Positions 35,143 through 50,604 of a stretch of 64,000 nucleotides of DNA are shown piece by piece. The position numbers and the translations under genes were made by a program. Source of the DNA: Linnemannia elongata (Eukaryota; Mortierellomycota; Mortierellomycetes; Mortierellales; Mortierellaceae); contig JAXBDG010000002.1 of the NCBI GenBank assembly GCA_036320915.1, positions 1,302,001 through 1,366,000 on the forward strand, read 5' to 3'. How positions within the stretch are numbered: the first letter of the stretch is position 1; every line of letters begins with the position of its first letter. Below the pieces are notes generated by a model. That model was not told where the DNA came from. It worked only from the letters and a program-made list of their open reading frames with translations, and searched no databases.

Positions 35143-37204
35143 TTAAAATGGTTTATGTCGTACCGTCGGTTTGGTGTCCCGAGTTGACATATAGCCGATT
35201 CCCTATCGTCCGCAAAAATGTTTTGCACAGGAATGAATTAACAATAGATCTTCGCAGAAGCATAATAACCAGTCCAAAAAAAAAGTCAGTGAAAGCAAAA
35301 CACGCCCCTCGCTAAAACTTACCATGGTCTGAGTAGTATGAGCAAACACCAACTCTGCCCTCCCTCCACCAGACTCCCGGTCCACCCTGACACCAATCCA
35401 CCCGGCATGCTTGTCCGTGTAAGCCTTCAAGAGAGGATTTTTCATAAACCTATCCAAGACTTCATGCGCCGCTTCAGAGAGATCGTCGTGTAAGAGACAG
35501 GTCTCCATGCAAGTCCGAGCCAGGAGCGTCTTTGTGATCTGTTCGCCGGCGCCTGTTAGACTGCATGCGAACCCATCCGTATCCTCTGTCGTGTCCTGTG
35601 CCCAGCATCCTGCTCCAAACAGCGCCGCCTGTTTTCCATCATTAATGGGATTTGGATATGATCGCTTATTAGGAGGCTGAGACATTGTAAATGGTGTCTA
35701 CCCTAGTTTTCGTCCGCAATTGCTTGAGATCATATCTGTGTCTATTGTTGTCACATAACGGTTACCTCACTGACACGTCCAGGGAACTTCATGGCAATAC
35801 CTCCACTGCTAACCCCGGCGGCGACGCATCCTTGATCGTCGATGCAGATCGCGCCCACTGTATCCTGTAACCGATCGTCGTCGATATCCAAGACCTCGGT
35901 TGCGTGTTGTCGCTGTTTGGGACGTCTGGATCCTGAAACGCTTGATGGTGGTTCAAATGTCTCTATTCTACTCCTCTTCCGTGACTTTTCTTTATCCGTG
36001 GTCCCATCTGGTCCCTGGTGTAGACCCATTTGACCGTCCAAGGAGATTGTCCCTGAATCTGGCCCAGTCACCATTGCAGCCTTGTTGAGCATGCTCTGGA
36101 ACCGTACATGTCGTCGTAGCGCCTCCATAGTCACAAGTGAACCGCCTACTGAATCACCATCCGCCACTCCGGAATTGCCCTTGTTCTGCTCCTTTTCTGC
36201 TCCAGTTTCCGACATACATTGACGCGCCTTCATCAACGCGTCCGCCGAAGGCCGTCGATGAACCCTTTCAAGCCCTGAATGTGACGATGTAAAGTCCATG
36301 GTATCAACCCATTGCGCGACTCCTTGTCCAACTAACATGATAGGCGGGATCCTGCCCAGCGATAGGGGTCCTTGATCTGATTCATTTAGGATCTTTGCAG
36401 CTACTGAGATTGGGTTCTTGAAGTCTGTTTATCGAACCAAGGAGACGATATGTAAGTTAATTAGCCATTAGGTTAGTATTATCCGCCATTTCTTCGCTTG
36501 TGTATTTGAACCCAACGCATAAAGCTAGGCGTTGACATACCTGAGGCAGCACCAACAGATCCAAAGCCGAGGGTAGTCCCATCCATGAGGGAGGCATCAC
36601 ATTCGACAAGCCCGTCAAGGTTGAGGTTAGATCCTGTGCCGGCGTTGGTGACGGGGTCGTCCTCCAATATCCTGATCATGCATTCTACTACCGCTGCTGC
36701 AGTCACTCCTGTACTCTGCGTTGTCGTGGTTGATAAGGTAGATGGTTGTCGCAGGAGCTGGATACCTGCCATACATGCTCTATTTTCCGTGTGTCGATTA
36801 ATACCGAGGTAGTGCAAGTATTAGTCAAGCAGTGATCAATTGGTTGACAAGCTGTAACAGTTAGGCTCGACGTTGGTGAACAAAGGGATAAGGAGAGCCG
36901 GGGTTATGTACTTGTACCTTTTACAGGCATCGAGGTATCGAGTCTTGTTCGCTGCAGCATGAAGACCTATTAGTTGTCGGGGTAATTAATGATACGCGTC
37001 CAGGACGGTTGAGACACTTGACACGTTATTTTTTTGTTTTCTTTGGCGGAACATTTTTTTTATTAGTGATGAGGAGAAAAGAAAGGAGGGTGTACCTGCG
37101 CCGACATGAACAGCAACGAATCCTTTTGAAAGTGAGAATGAAGATGATCCCTGTAACGTCGTTGTCGTTGCTGGTGTAGTTGTTGGTGTGGTTGTTGTGT
37201 ACAT
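35143..37204 (-). CDS. TASP1: Threonine aspartase 1 (taspase), Ntn-hydrolase
   Basis: Six minus-strand exons fit: 37204-37096, 36966-36918, 36779-36541, 36424-35766, 35628-35323 and 35202-35143, giving 473 aa. Seen: 'FVAVHVGAGLHAAANKTRYL', 'DACKRACMAGIQLL', 'DDPVTNAGTGSNLNLDG', then a disordered ~120-residue insert, then the self-cleavage site 'QDTVGAICIDDQG' with nucleophile Thr near 321. The beta-subunit follows ('SSGGIAMKFPGR', 'AALFGAGCWAQDT', 'SLTGAGEQI', 'GIGYMSTRDTKP'). In animals taspase cleaves MLL and TFIIA after Asp; the fungal substrate is unknown. The linker before Thr is longer than in the human enzyme (Thr234). The ATG chosen is the first in frame; an upstream open stretch has only a TTG. 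It is divergent from the thiolase gene by 300 bp. Confidence 0.9.
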
Positions 37205-37504
37205 GACTTTGTTCCCTTCGGGTTGGCTCAATTAGGACTCTGTTCTTTTGTCAGCACTTCCCTGCAAGCAGCAGCACCTACGGAGCATTTTTTTCCTCCC
37301 TCTCACTCACATTTTTCACGTGTCGCGTCCATTTTTCTGATCCCGTGATCTCAAGATCTTCCACTTCCACCGCTTTGACCGCTGATTGGCTGCTGATGAA
37401 TAGCTTCCCCGGACACATGTATTATTCGCCCTGAACACTGTTTTTTCTTCTTTTGCTTCTTCTCCACTTCTCTCCCCACTCCTCCACTACATACTCATAC
37501 AACA
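37205..37504. promoter_or_regulatory. Divergent promoter between TASP1 and the thiolase
   Basis: 300 bp separate the two ATGs. The thiolase side is C/T-rich from 37440. No TATA box is evident. Confidence 0.45.
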
Positions 37505-39221
37505 ATGGCCAACGTCTTCATCGTCGCTGCTAAGCGTACCCCCTTTGGCGCCTTCGGTACGGTTCCTTCTTCTTCTTTGTCGTTTCCTTATGTTGCTCGT
37601 TGAACAAAGCTGGACATGTTGGTGAATGAAAGGCGCCATGGACATGACTCGAAGAGTGAACGATGACTAATCATTTCTTCCCACCTCCATCTTTTCCTTC
37701 AACTCTTTTTGGTTCTTTCTCGGTCGCTGTCTTTTCCTTGCGTTGTCAACCTTCAACAAACCCGACCAACTTCACCGAACCAACCAACTTAACAATAACA
37801 AACGAACATACATCACCACAAAAAAAACCGGACCAAAAAAAAAACAACAAACAGGCGGAAAGCTCAAGGATTACACCGCTGCTGAGTTGGGTGCCTTCGC
37901 TTCCAAGGCTGCCCTCGCAGATGTCGGCAAGCCGATTCCCATCGACTCTGTCATTGTCGGAAACGTCGCCCACACCGATGCCGCAGGCCCTTACCTCGCC
38001 CGCCACGTCGGCCTCCGCACCGGCCTCGACATCACCGTCCCCGCTCTCACCGTCAACCGTCTCTGTGGATCGGGCTTCCAGTCGATCATTAACGCTGCCC
38101 ACGAGATCATTACTGGTGATGCCAACATTGTCTTGACCGGTGGATCCGAGTCCATGTCGCTTGCACCTTATGCTTTGAGGGGTATTCGTTTCGGCGGTAC
38201 TAGATTTGGAGTTGATTTGAAGTTGGAGGACACCCTGGCCGCAGCTTTGGTCGATCGCTTCCCCAAGGAGACTCCTATGGGTATCACTGCTGAGAACTTG
38301 GCTCAGCAGCATAACATCTCCCGCCAGGATTGTGATGAGTACGCTCTCTTGTCCCAGCAGCGTTGGGCCGCTGGTAAGCTTTTTTTTTCTTTTCTTTTTC
38401 TTTGGTTTTTTACTACTGCAAGAGTTTTTTTTTCTTGTACATTTTGTTGCATACCCTCACTTTCTTTGTTGGTTCAATTTTTTATCCCGTGAAAGTGAAC
38501 AAACTTCTCTTGCACGAACAAAAAAAAAACGTGATATGCATCTTCCTCATCGACTTCTCATTTCCCCGCAAACTCACGACCTTCCTCTTCACTTCAACCC
38601 TAAATAGCCAACAAGGCCGGTCGCTTCACCGCAGAGATCGCCCCCGTTGAGTACAAGGTCAAGAAGAACGTCGAGACCCTGAGCCACGACGAGCACGCCC
38701 GCCCCACAACCACCATCGAGTCCCTCACCAAGCTCCCTTCCGTCTTCAAGAAGGAGGGAACCGTCACTGCCGGAAATGCCTCCGGTATCTCTGATGGTGC
38801 CGGTGCCATCGTCGTCGCCTCGGAGCAGGCCATCAAGGAGCACGGATTGAAGCCCCTCGCAAAGGTCGTCTCCTGGCACGTCACCGCCGTCGAGCCCTCC
38901 ATCATGGGTATCGGCCCCGTCTCTGCTATCCAGGGTGCCCTCAAGAAGGCCGGTTTGACCCTCAAGGATATGGACCTTGTCGAGGTCAACGAGGCCTTTG
39001 CTGCCCAGTACTTGGCTGTTGAGAAGGTTTTGGGTCTCGACCGTTCAAAGACCAACTTGAACGGTGGTGCCATTGCTCTCGGACACCCTCTCGGTGCCTC
39101 CGGCTCCCGTATTATGGCTCACTTGTCCCATGAGCTCCAGCGCACCCAGGGCAAGTACGCCATCGGCTCTGCCTGCATCGGTGGTGGTCAGGGTATCGCC
39201 GTCGTCATCGAGAGATGCTAA
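37505..39221 (+). CDS. Mitochondrial-type 3-ketoacyl-CoA thiolase (ACAA2-like)
   Basis: Three exons, 37505-37556, 37855-38373 and 38608-39221, give 394 aa. Thiolase marks: 'VAAKRTPFGAFGGKLKDYTA', acylated Cys88 in 'VNRLCGSGFQSI', 'GGSESMSLAPY', 'DMDLVEVNEAFAAQYLAVEK', His350 in 'GGAIALGHPLGASGSR' and Cys380 in 'GSACIGGGQG'. Order and wording follow animal ACAA2 closely. The enzyme cleaves 3-ketoacyl-CoA with CoA in beta-oxidation. As in ACAA2, the N-terminus is short and uncleaved-looking ('MANVFIVAAKRTP'), and there is no C-terminal SKL, which favours mitochondria over peroxisomes (inference). Acetyl-CoA acetyltransferase activity is an alternative. It converges on PAK across about 260 bp. 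Confidence 0.94.
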
Positions 39222-39482
39222 ATTATCCCCTCGACCATTTTTGTAATTTGACTCCATGAAATAAACAACACTCCCCCACCTTGTATAGACAACAACATCT
39301 TGCTCAAGTTTGAAAAGAAAATATGAACCGAGAAATGACGCGTGAATGTTGATGAGGGTATTATGGCTTTTTTTTGAATCTTTTTCTCTTTGCTGGCGGG
39401 GATCAAAAAAAAACTAGTATATGTTAACGTCTGTTGTTGTTTTATCCACCCCGCCTAATTCTGTAAATACTTTTTTTTTTTT

Positions 39483-42961
<3,479 letters not shown>

Positions 42962-43239
42962 GTTTTCCAATTGATTGTCGAAGAGAGGATGTGTTCCAGT
43001 TGGTTGTTGAGGAAAGGAAGAAAGAGAGAGTGCGTTAGTATGGTGGTTTTTGTTTAGTGAAGATATAGCAACAAAGGATGATGGGGAAGAAAAGGCAAGA
43101 CAAGGTAAGGTATGGCAAAGAAGGGGAAAGGGGAGGAGGGAGAGAGAAAGTAAGAAAGAAAGAAAGAAAGGAGGACAAAAAAAAGTGAGGGGCGAGCAAA
43201 AGACTAGCAAAAAGAAAAGAGAAGAGAGTGAAAGGATCC

Positions 43240-43277
43240 CAGCAGGCAATAACCAGCAGGCAATAACCAGCAGGCAA
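43240..43277. repeat. 14-bp tandem repeat, about 2.7 copies
   Basis: The unit CAGCAGGCAATAAC is repeated directly upstream of the PAK transcript start region; copies look identical. A 46-nt poly(T) tract (43381-43426) follows. Confidence 0.9.
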
Positions 43278-43378
43278 AGCATAAATAAAAGTAACGACGA
43301 ACTGGTTGCCTTGCACCATGGTCATAGTCGAAAGTAGGTGCTGATTTTTTTCTCAGCAGACAGGCACACTTCTTTGTG

Positions 43379-43380
<2 letters not shown>

Positions 43381-43426
<46 letters not shown>
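43381..43426. repeat. 46-nt poly(T) tract
   Basis: Uninterrupted T run upstream of PAK on its antisense side. Similar runs occur at 30282-30312, 46182-46221 (A), 48249-48276 (A), 61572-61602 and 61816-61843 (A). Confidence 0.95.
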
Positions 43427-43427
<1 letters not shown>

Positions 43428-43882
43428 GCTGAGTGACAATCAGGCAGGCAGGCAGTTGAAAATAGGAGGCCACTCTCGAGTCAGATGATCATCCACTCGG
43501 GTTGATCACAATTACGCGCATAATCCACAACCAGCTGAGTCATGCTGGCCATAAAGGAGACAGACAGAGAGAAGAGTAGAGGCAGACGCGTAGAGATGAA
43601 AAGTTGAGGTGTCGCTTTCTTGTTCACTCTTCACCACTTTATCATCCAACAGCAAGCCTACTCTCCAAACACCACCACTGCCATTCAAAAACAGCAGCAG
43701 GATGGAAGTGAGACCCTGTACTTTTTCCTTTGTTCACCCTACTCTCCGCTCCTTGTTCTATTCTTCTCATTTGCACAGCAGAACATCACCTCCACCCTGC
43801 CATTCATAACAGCAGGGTATAGGAGACTCCTGCCATTTTTTTTGTTCGCTCGTCTACTGCATAATACAACCACCACCGAAAC

Positions 43883-44446
43883 CTAACAACAACGACAACC
43901 AACAGCGTGTCGCAGGAATCCTGCAAGAAAAAGAGCAGTAAGCTGTCTCTTTCTCCTTTTCTGTTCCTGCAAGCTCCTGTCGTTCCTATGCTTGCTGCCT
44001 GTATGCTTTGGGGTTCATCCATATTTTTTTTGCCATCCTTTTATGTTATGCGGATCTCAAAAAAAAAAAAAAAAAAAGGTCAAGGGTTTACCTGGAATCT
44101 GAGAAGGACGAGAAGAGGGAGAGTTACTGGCACTGTTGGTTCCGTTGGTGGACGAGCCGCTGATATGGTGGAGGTTGGTAGGGTGGACATAGCCCAGACT
44201 ACCGTTGCTGCTGCTTGATGTATGTTTGTTTGACCCGACGGAGGAGTGCTTGTTGGAGCCAAAGGACGAGTGTTTGTTTGAACCAAAAGACGAGTGTTTG
44301 TTGCCGATACTGAAGCTGGTAGGGGCTACGGCATGTTGCTGGACAGTGAGTGGTGGGGAGGACGGAGGCGGGGGGAGGGGAGGGGAGGAAGGGGCGCTAA
44401 TGTTGTTGTTGTTGCTGCTGCTGTTGGAAGTAGGCGGAGAGGACAT
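43883..44446 (-). CDS. Possible low-complexity protein with octapeptide repeats
   Basis: Two tentative minus-strand exons, 44446-44092 and 43920-43883, would give 130 aa: 'MSSPPTSNSSSNNNNISAPS', Pro-rich text, three near-copies of GSNKHSSF, then 'GYVHPTNLHHISGSS' and a cysteine-containing end 'FLRHAVGCRCC'. The 'HPTNLHHISG' string faintly recalls a CRIB motif (small Cdc42 effectors), but spacing is wrong and I do not rely on it. The frame is also open upstream of the ATG after a plausible acceptor at about 44634 ('RRIATLAGISHPPFLPS'), with no ATG found further up. It may be an incomplete model or non-coding simple sequence. Confidence 0.3.
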
Positions 44447-44639
44447 TTCGTCTTCGAAGAGTGGTGAGAATGAGAGACGGAGGGAAGGAAGAGAGGGAGG
44501 AGGAGGGGTGGCGGGGTGTTCGACGACCTCGAAAGAGGACCTTGAGGAGGAAGGGGAGGGGGAAGGGGCGGAGGAGGACGACGAAGGAAGGAACGGGGGA
44601 TGACTGATGCCTGCCAGTGTTGCTATTCTGCGGACCCTA

Positions 44640-46181
44640 TTTCGTGAGGAGGAGTCGTAGTCGTCAGTAAAGGAGAGGAAGGAGAAGGAGAAAGAAAAAA
44701 AAATAAAAAAGAGAGAGCAGATGAGAAGATGAGTTTCTTTTTTTTTTTAGCTTTTTTTTTTCTCTTTTGATGTGCGTTGGTTGAAATAAAAGATGATGAT
44801 GACGATGGATAAGTGGAGTGGGGGGAAGAGAGGGGATGATGAGAGGGTTGGGAGCGAATGAGGATAGGTTTGTACCTGTGTCCAGCTAGGGGTAAGGAGC
44901 TATGTGAAGGGGGAAGAGGTGAGAAGAAGCAGGGGGAAGGGGGGGGTAGGAAAGTATAACGAAGGGGGGTTACTGAGAGCAAGAGTGTGAGTGGTGCGAG
45001 TGTGAGAAAAATAAGGGATAAGAGAAAAAGAAAAAGGGAAAAAAGGGAGAGGAAAAAGTAGAAAAGAAACTGGAAGAAGAAGAGGAAGATGAAAAGGTTG
45101 GACTGGAGTTCGAATCAATTGTCCGAAAAGGAAAAGGGGAGCCAGTGAGTTTCCGTGTGTGTGTAAGTGCTATAAGTTGTGGTGGAGGGTGATTGATTGA
45201 ATGAATCAATGAATGGATGAACAAAGGGAGCTAAAGGAGGTGGGACGAAAGGATGAGGATGACGATGAGGATGAGAGTGAGAGAAAGAGAAGGGAGGAGA
45301 AGGAAGAGGTGAAAAAGGCGTTGTTGTTGTTGTTGTTGAAAAAGGGATGGTGGTGGCAACGCGGTCAAAAAGAACGAAGGAGGAAGGGGAGGGGGATACC
45401 CTGGTCGGTTGAAAAGCGGCACTAGCAAGGAGTTGCCTGGTGTTTGTTTGTATTTTTTGACTTTTGTTGTACCTCACTGTTGCTAGATGGATAGCTCTCA
45501 CTCATGGCTCATGAGTAACAACAGCCTATGCCATGCCCATGTCAGTGCCATGTTTTTTTTAAAAAAAAAGGAAACAAAAAAAAACAAGCTTTCATTTCCG
45601 TCAATGTCAACTGAAATGAATGAAATGCTTGCTTAGTCATGAACATACTTGCCACAGAGTGTGGATACTTTTTTTTTCTTTCCTAAAAACACCTCTGTTA
45701 ATATCTGACTGACTTTGCGTTGATCAACCATTCATCCTTCCGTCGACTGAAACAGAACTCTTCTTCTCACTTCACACGCTCGATTTTTTATTTTTATTTT
45801 TTATTTTCTCCTCGTCACGAAAGACATGAGATGGTGCCTGAAAAACATAAACCTTGAAGATGAAAGTGCGAACCAAGAAGCCGTAGTCTACCAACCGCCA
45901 TTCAAGTCACTATTCTTTCATCACGCTTGTTCGCCTTCCAGGTTCTCAGGTTCGTTTATCCTTTATCGCCTATCGTCGTCATCGTCGTCCATCAATGCTG
46001 ATAAAGCCCACAACTGTCAGTGCCTGGGCGCAGGATCGGGCATGATAAAATGAGTGGGGAAAAAGAAAAGTTTTCATGTGGAAACTCCGACAGCTTTCAC
46101 ACTCCCATTTCCAATACAATACATTCAGCAACCAACAACCAAAAAGCAATCAAGCAGCAAACCTACTAGCGCTCTCACTTG

Positions 46182-46223
<42 letters not shown>

Positions 46224-48245
46224 AAGGAATACGAGTACCTCACACGTCTTCATTTCTTCACTCTATCTGTGCTTCTCAGCGACCATGCGATGCCATGCTC
46301 CTCCTCATCTCTGCCAGTTTCTTTGTCGCATGCTTGATAATCAATCCACAGTTTCATAAGGGCGTCTCACAGAATAGTATGGGGATAGTTGGGATGTGGA
46401 GGTCAGTTTCGGTTTCAAGGTGAAAAACACATGTTGTTTGCGCGCCGGTTTTTCTTTTACCACTTTTCCCAGTCGCTCACAACCATGGCTGTTGGCATTC
46501 TGCAAGATTTTCTTTCAAACCAAGAAAAATGAACAGCAACAACAAGAACGCACAAGACGAATAAGCAGGGACACACGTTTCCGCATGGTTTGCAATCCAA
46601 TCAATCAACTTGTTAATAAAACTTTTTTTGTGTTCAACAAACCGTTGGGCGCCCATCCATTATCCCTATCTTTCTTCCTCCCCACTCTCTCTCCGATCAC
46701 TTCTTCCGCCGTGTTACTTCTGACATGACAATATCTTTGGTTTATTTACTTTGTTTTGCATGCTGCTTCTTTTGTTTATTTGTTTGTCTCTCTCTCTCTC
46801 TCTCTCTCTTTTTATTTTCTTGCATCCAACCAGACATGTCACATGTGCCTTTTTTTCTCTTCTCATTTTTTATTCTGGCGCCGATTTCTGTAATTGATTT
46901 TTTCTGTAATTGAACATCTCTTCGTCCATGCTGATCGCCAACCAATAGGCGCGTCTCATCACTAACGCGCACCTTTTCACTGATATTTTCTGTCTGGCTG
47001 GAGGTTTAGTGAGATATAAAGACAGGAGTTCCTCGGAAATACAGTAGTTGTCATAGGAGTTAGATGCACTATGATACTTTTTTAAACCGTGCCGAGGACT
47101 CAAATTGCTGCTCACCTCCGCATTTTCTTTCCGTCGTCATCATTTCGGTCGCAAATACCTTCTCCTGAAAGCAGCGTGGCCTCTGATCATGACAACTAAA
47201 CACACACACACACAGGTATACGCCCACAAAAATATAACCCGAGACTAAAGAACGTTCTTCGTGACAACATGGCTGACACAAAAATAATCGAGAAAGCTCT
47301 TTAATCATCAACCCCACTCTACATTCCCGCGCACGGACTTTTATCATCGTTTCGTTTCGTTTTCTTTTTGCGAAAAGAAGACCTGTTTTTCAGTGTCTGA
47401 TAGAATATCGAGTCCACCGAACAAGCTAACCAGCAACCAAACAAACCCTCTTCCTCCACTTACTGCTCTCCCCTCTCTTCTCACGAAGGTCTCTTCATCT
47501 CCACGCCCTTGTTATATCCACTCGTCATGAGACACCATCGTGTGTCTCTATTCCTCTCCAACACCGTGGACTTTGCTACCAGATATTCACTTCATCACTA
47601 CTTCACAAACCGATTAGCCCTCCTCTCGTTACTTAGAGCGAATATTTTTCTTGCTGCTTAAATCTAAGCTCTTAACGCGCCGACGTTTAGACCTTTATTT
47701 TCGCGGACAATCTTTTTAACAGAGTTATAAACGAAGGCAAGGAACACCATTCTCTTAGGTCTCCCATGGACAACCTGGTCGTGTTAACATGTCTCACTGT
47801 GTAATTTTGTCAGTACTTTGCACTGTATCCTGCCAAGTCCATAAGTCATCGTTGCTCTCTTTTTTTTTTTTCTTTTGTTACATTCCTATGTGTCCGTATC
47901 TCTCATATCTATCGCGCCCAGTCCCACGCCAATGCTAAAATCAAAAATGAAGTCCAAAAAAAAAAAAGGCAGAAACTCAAGCATGTATTCCTGCCTACCG
48001 GCTCAAACAACTACAATCTCCTGGTCCATCTCTTACAAAAAAAAAAAAAACTTCGACCATTCTTTTGTTTCTTTGTTTATGGCATGCCACTTACTACATT
48101 CGTTGATTTATTGGTTTGCTCAAAAATGGGTTCTCGCATTATCATTGCAATCATATCTTAGCTCAGATGCGAAGAAAACTGTTATGGCTATCATTTTTTC
48201 TGTTGTTCTCTCTCCTTTAATTTTGATTTTCATGCTTTTCTGTCT

Positions 48246-48276
<31 letters not shown>

Positions 48277-49505
48277 CATGCTACCATTTCACTCAATGTC
48301 GGGACACATGCCTCCGATAATTGATTTTCTGAGCTCTCCCTCTCTCTCTTAGTCTCTCTGCCTTTCTCACTTTTCTCTCTCTCTTTTTCTTGGGAGAGTT
48401 CACCCAAAAAAGCACAATCGAAATATCGAAAACGATAAAATAAAAAAGAAGTTGTAGAGCCCTTTATTTTTTTTTCTCCCCCCTTCTCCTAGGAAACAAG
48501 TTTACTTTTTTTCTCTCTCTCTCTCTCCGCCCCTCCTACTTCGTTTTATTTATTTCTTCTCCTTCGGCGACGGCCATCGTGCATCATCTCACTTTACGCT
48601 AATAAGAATAACCCAAATATAATACATGCATCCAGGAACTTGGAGTCAAAGTCAAAAGTCCTTCAAAACATTCGCGGGGACAGAAGAAGAGACGAAGAAA
48701 GGAGGGATAATAAAAAATGAGGAGACGCGAAGGAGAGGGAGACACGAGAAAATGAGGAGAAAAAAGGGACGCTATATTATATGCGTTTTTTTTTCTCTCT
48801 TATTAATAGCGCTGATAAAGGTTTTTGAGGCTAGAGTTGGGTTCACATCTTTTGGTCCCCATGGGGCCGTCCTTTTCTAGCGTTTTGTATTTCGTATTTT
48901 GTGTTGCACCATTGAGCCATTCGGGGAAGGAAAGAAGGAAGGAGAGAAGAAAAGAGGAGAAAGAGGGGGAGGGGGAAAGGACGGAAGGAAGGGAAACGAA
49001 AGGAAGGTATGAGTGGAAACAAGGTTCAACAATTGTCCAAGGAGGTGGTGTCCCCGACCTCCTTTGCAATATTATTATTATTGATCTGTTGCCCATTGAC
49101 CATGATATTGATGCTGGCTGCCTGTTTTCTGTCCTACCATGGGTAATTATTGGTCCTACAAACCTCTCTTATGCACGCTATGCTCCTTGATAAACATTCA
49201 TTGATATCGCGAACGAAAAAAAAAAAAAAAAAAAAATACTGTATTTTTTTACATTTAAAACCATGCCAATTCGTTCGCGTATTTCTTCTCTTTTTTTCTA
49301 GATATTTTACTTTCTCTCCTTTCTTCTTCTCTCTTTTTTTCCTACCAGATCACGCAGCTTTTCTCCACACTTCTCAACAAACACACTCTCCACACTCCTC
49401 CCTTCCCTCCCACCGACTTCATCCTCAAGCCCTTCCCAGCTCTTTCAGCATCTCATTCTTTTCCCCTCCCCTCCCCTCCCCCCCAAACCCTCCCAACACA
49501 ACAAA
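44640..49505. other. Gene-poor region with homopolymers; no supported gene
   Basis: There is nearly 4.9 kb without a convincing coding region on either strand. It contains poly(A) at 46182-46221 and 48249-48276, several CT/GA-rich blocks (44900-45420, 46780-46810, 48330-48400) and short frames with no domain. The last ~200 bp before 49506 are the C/T-rich leader of the following gene. Confidence 0.5.
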
Positions 49506-50099
49506 ATGAAGTCCTTCATCGCTCTCGCCGCCTTGGCCTTGACCGTCTCTGCTGCCGCCCCCGGCGGTTCCTCAACCCTGAACCACATCTCGTTCACACA
49601 ACCCGTCGGCGAAGGCATCACCTACGCCGCAGGGACCAACCAAACCTTCTCCTGGACCATGGCCTGCACTCCTCCCTCAACCCTCGTCTCGGCCACCCCC
49701 TCGGCCACCGAAGTCGATTTCATGGACTCCAACAACATCGATAACGCATTCTATGTCAAGAAGGTCGGTACTATCGATTGCACCAAGTCTGTCGGTAACT
49801 TGGTCTGGACCGTCCCCGCCGATACCAAGCCTGGTGTTTATGCGCTCCAGTTGTTGTTGACTCCCAATAATGCTTACTCCGGTCGGTTTAACGTTACGGC
49901 CCCTGGTGGCGGAAATGGAGCAAGTGGTGGTGCGACCGGTGGAAGTGGTGGAAGCCAGGGTACTGGAGCGCCTGCCGGTGGTGCTAGCCAAGGAGGCCAG
50001 CCCACGGCCCAGACTGGAAGTGCTGCCCAGGAGTCGTTTGCCGTCGCCAAGACCCTCACCGCCCTCGTTGGTGCTGCCGCTGCATTTGCACTTTTGTAG
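49506..50099 (+). CDS. GPI-anchored cell-surface protein with Kre9/KNH-like N-terminal domain
   Basis: Single exon, 197 aa. The signal peptide 'MKSFIALAALALTVSAAAPG' is followed by an Ig-like domain ('ISFTQPVGEGITYAAGTNQT', 'FSWTMACTP', 'LVWTVPADTKPGVYALQLLL', 'YSGRFNV'), typical of the Ser-Thr-rich GPI-anchored/Kre9-Knh1 N-terminal family. Then comes a Gly/Ser/Ala/Gln-rich stalk. The last ~20 residues are hydrophobic ('TLTALVGAAAAFALL') and fit a GPI-attachment signal. Expected at the plasma membrane or wall; in other fungi the domain is linked to beta-glucan assembly, but the exact role here is not known. Two cysteines (in 'ACTPP' and 'IDCTKS') may pair. A strongly C/T-rich leader suggests high expression. 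Confidence 0.82.
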   Translation: MKSFIALAALALTVSAAAPGGSSTLNHISFTQPVGEGITYAAGTNQTFSWTMACTPPSTLVSATPSATEVDFMDSNNIDNAFYVKKVGTIDCTKSVGNLVWTVPADTKPGVYALQLLLTPNNAYSGRFNVTAPGGGNGASGGATGGSGGSQGTGAPAGGASQGGQPTAQTGSAAQESFAVAKTLTALVGAAAAFALL

Positions 50100-50604
50100 A
50101 AAAAAGAAAACCAAACAAAAAGGGGGGAGGAGGACGGCACTCGAAACCAACGTTACCCTTTTTACTGGAAATCTTCTCTTCAAAAAGAAACGTAGCTCCC
50201 CAACTCTCTCCACAAAATTATGCATTCCCAATACCCCCCTCCCCCCCTTCGCAAAGACTCCCAGCATTTGCACACACACTTTGATAGAGTTCATTTCTTA
50301 GGATCATGATCCGCATGTATTTGCATTTTTTTCTTCTTTCTTTCTCATCATCATCTTTCGTTATCTAATCGTTCATAAACGCACCCTTATCCTCAAAAAC
50401 CATGTCCCTTCAATCGTGAAAAATCCAAAATTTATTTTTTTGGAACAAAATGTCAATGAGAAAGCGCAATGGTGAAATAAGAAACGCGCGGATTGAGTAT
50501 TGCAATGGCGAGAATATATGCTACAGAAAATAAACGGAAGGAGAAGAGGTCCTACTTTTTGAACTTACGACCAATTTTCTCTCTCCAAGAGAACAAAAAA
50601 AGGC

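Noticed and set aside
44160..44220. CRIB motif in 'GYVHPTNLHHISGSS'
   Set aside because: The spacing between Pro, His and Gly does not match the CRIB consensus, and the gene model itself is weak.
44205..44603. 132-aa acidic plus-strand ORF
   Set aside because: It is the complement of the octapeptide-repeat and Pro/Ser-rich stretch; composition is purely repeat-driven.
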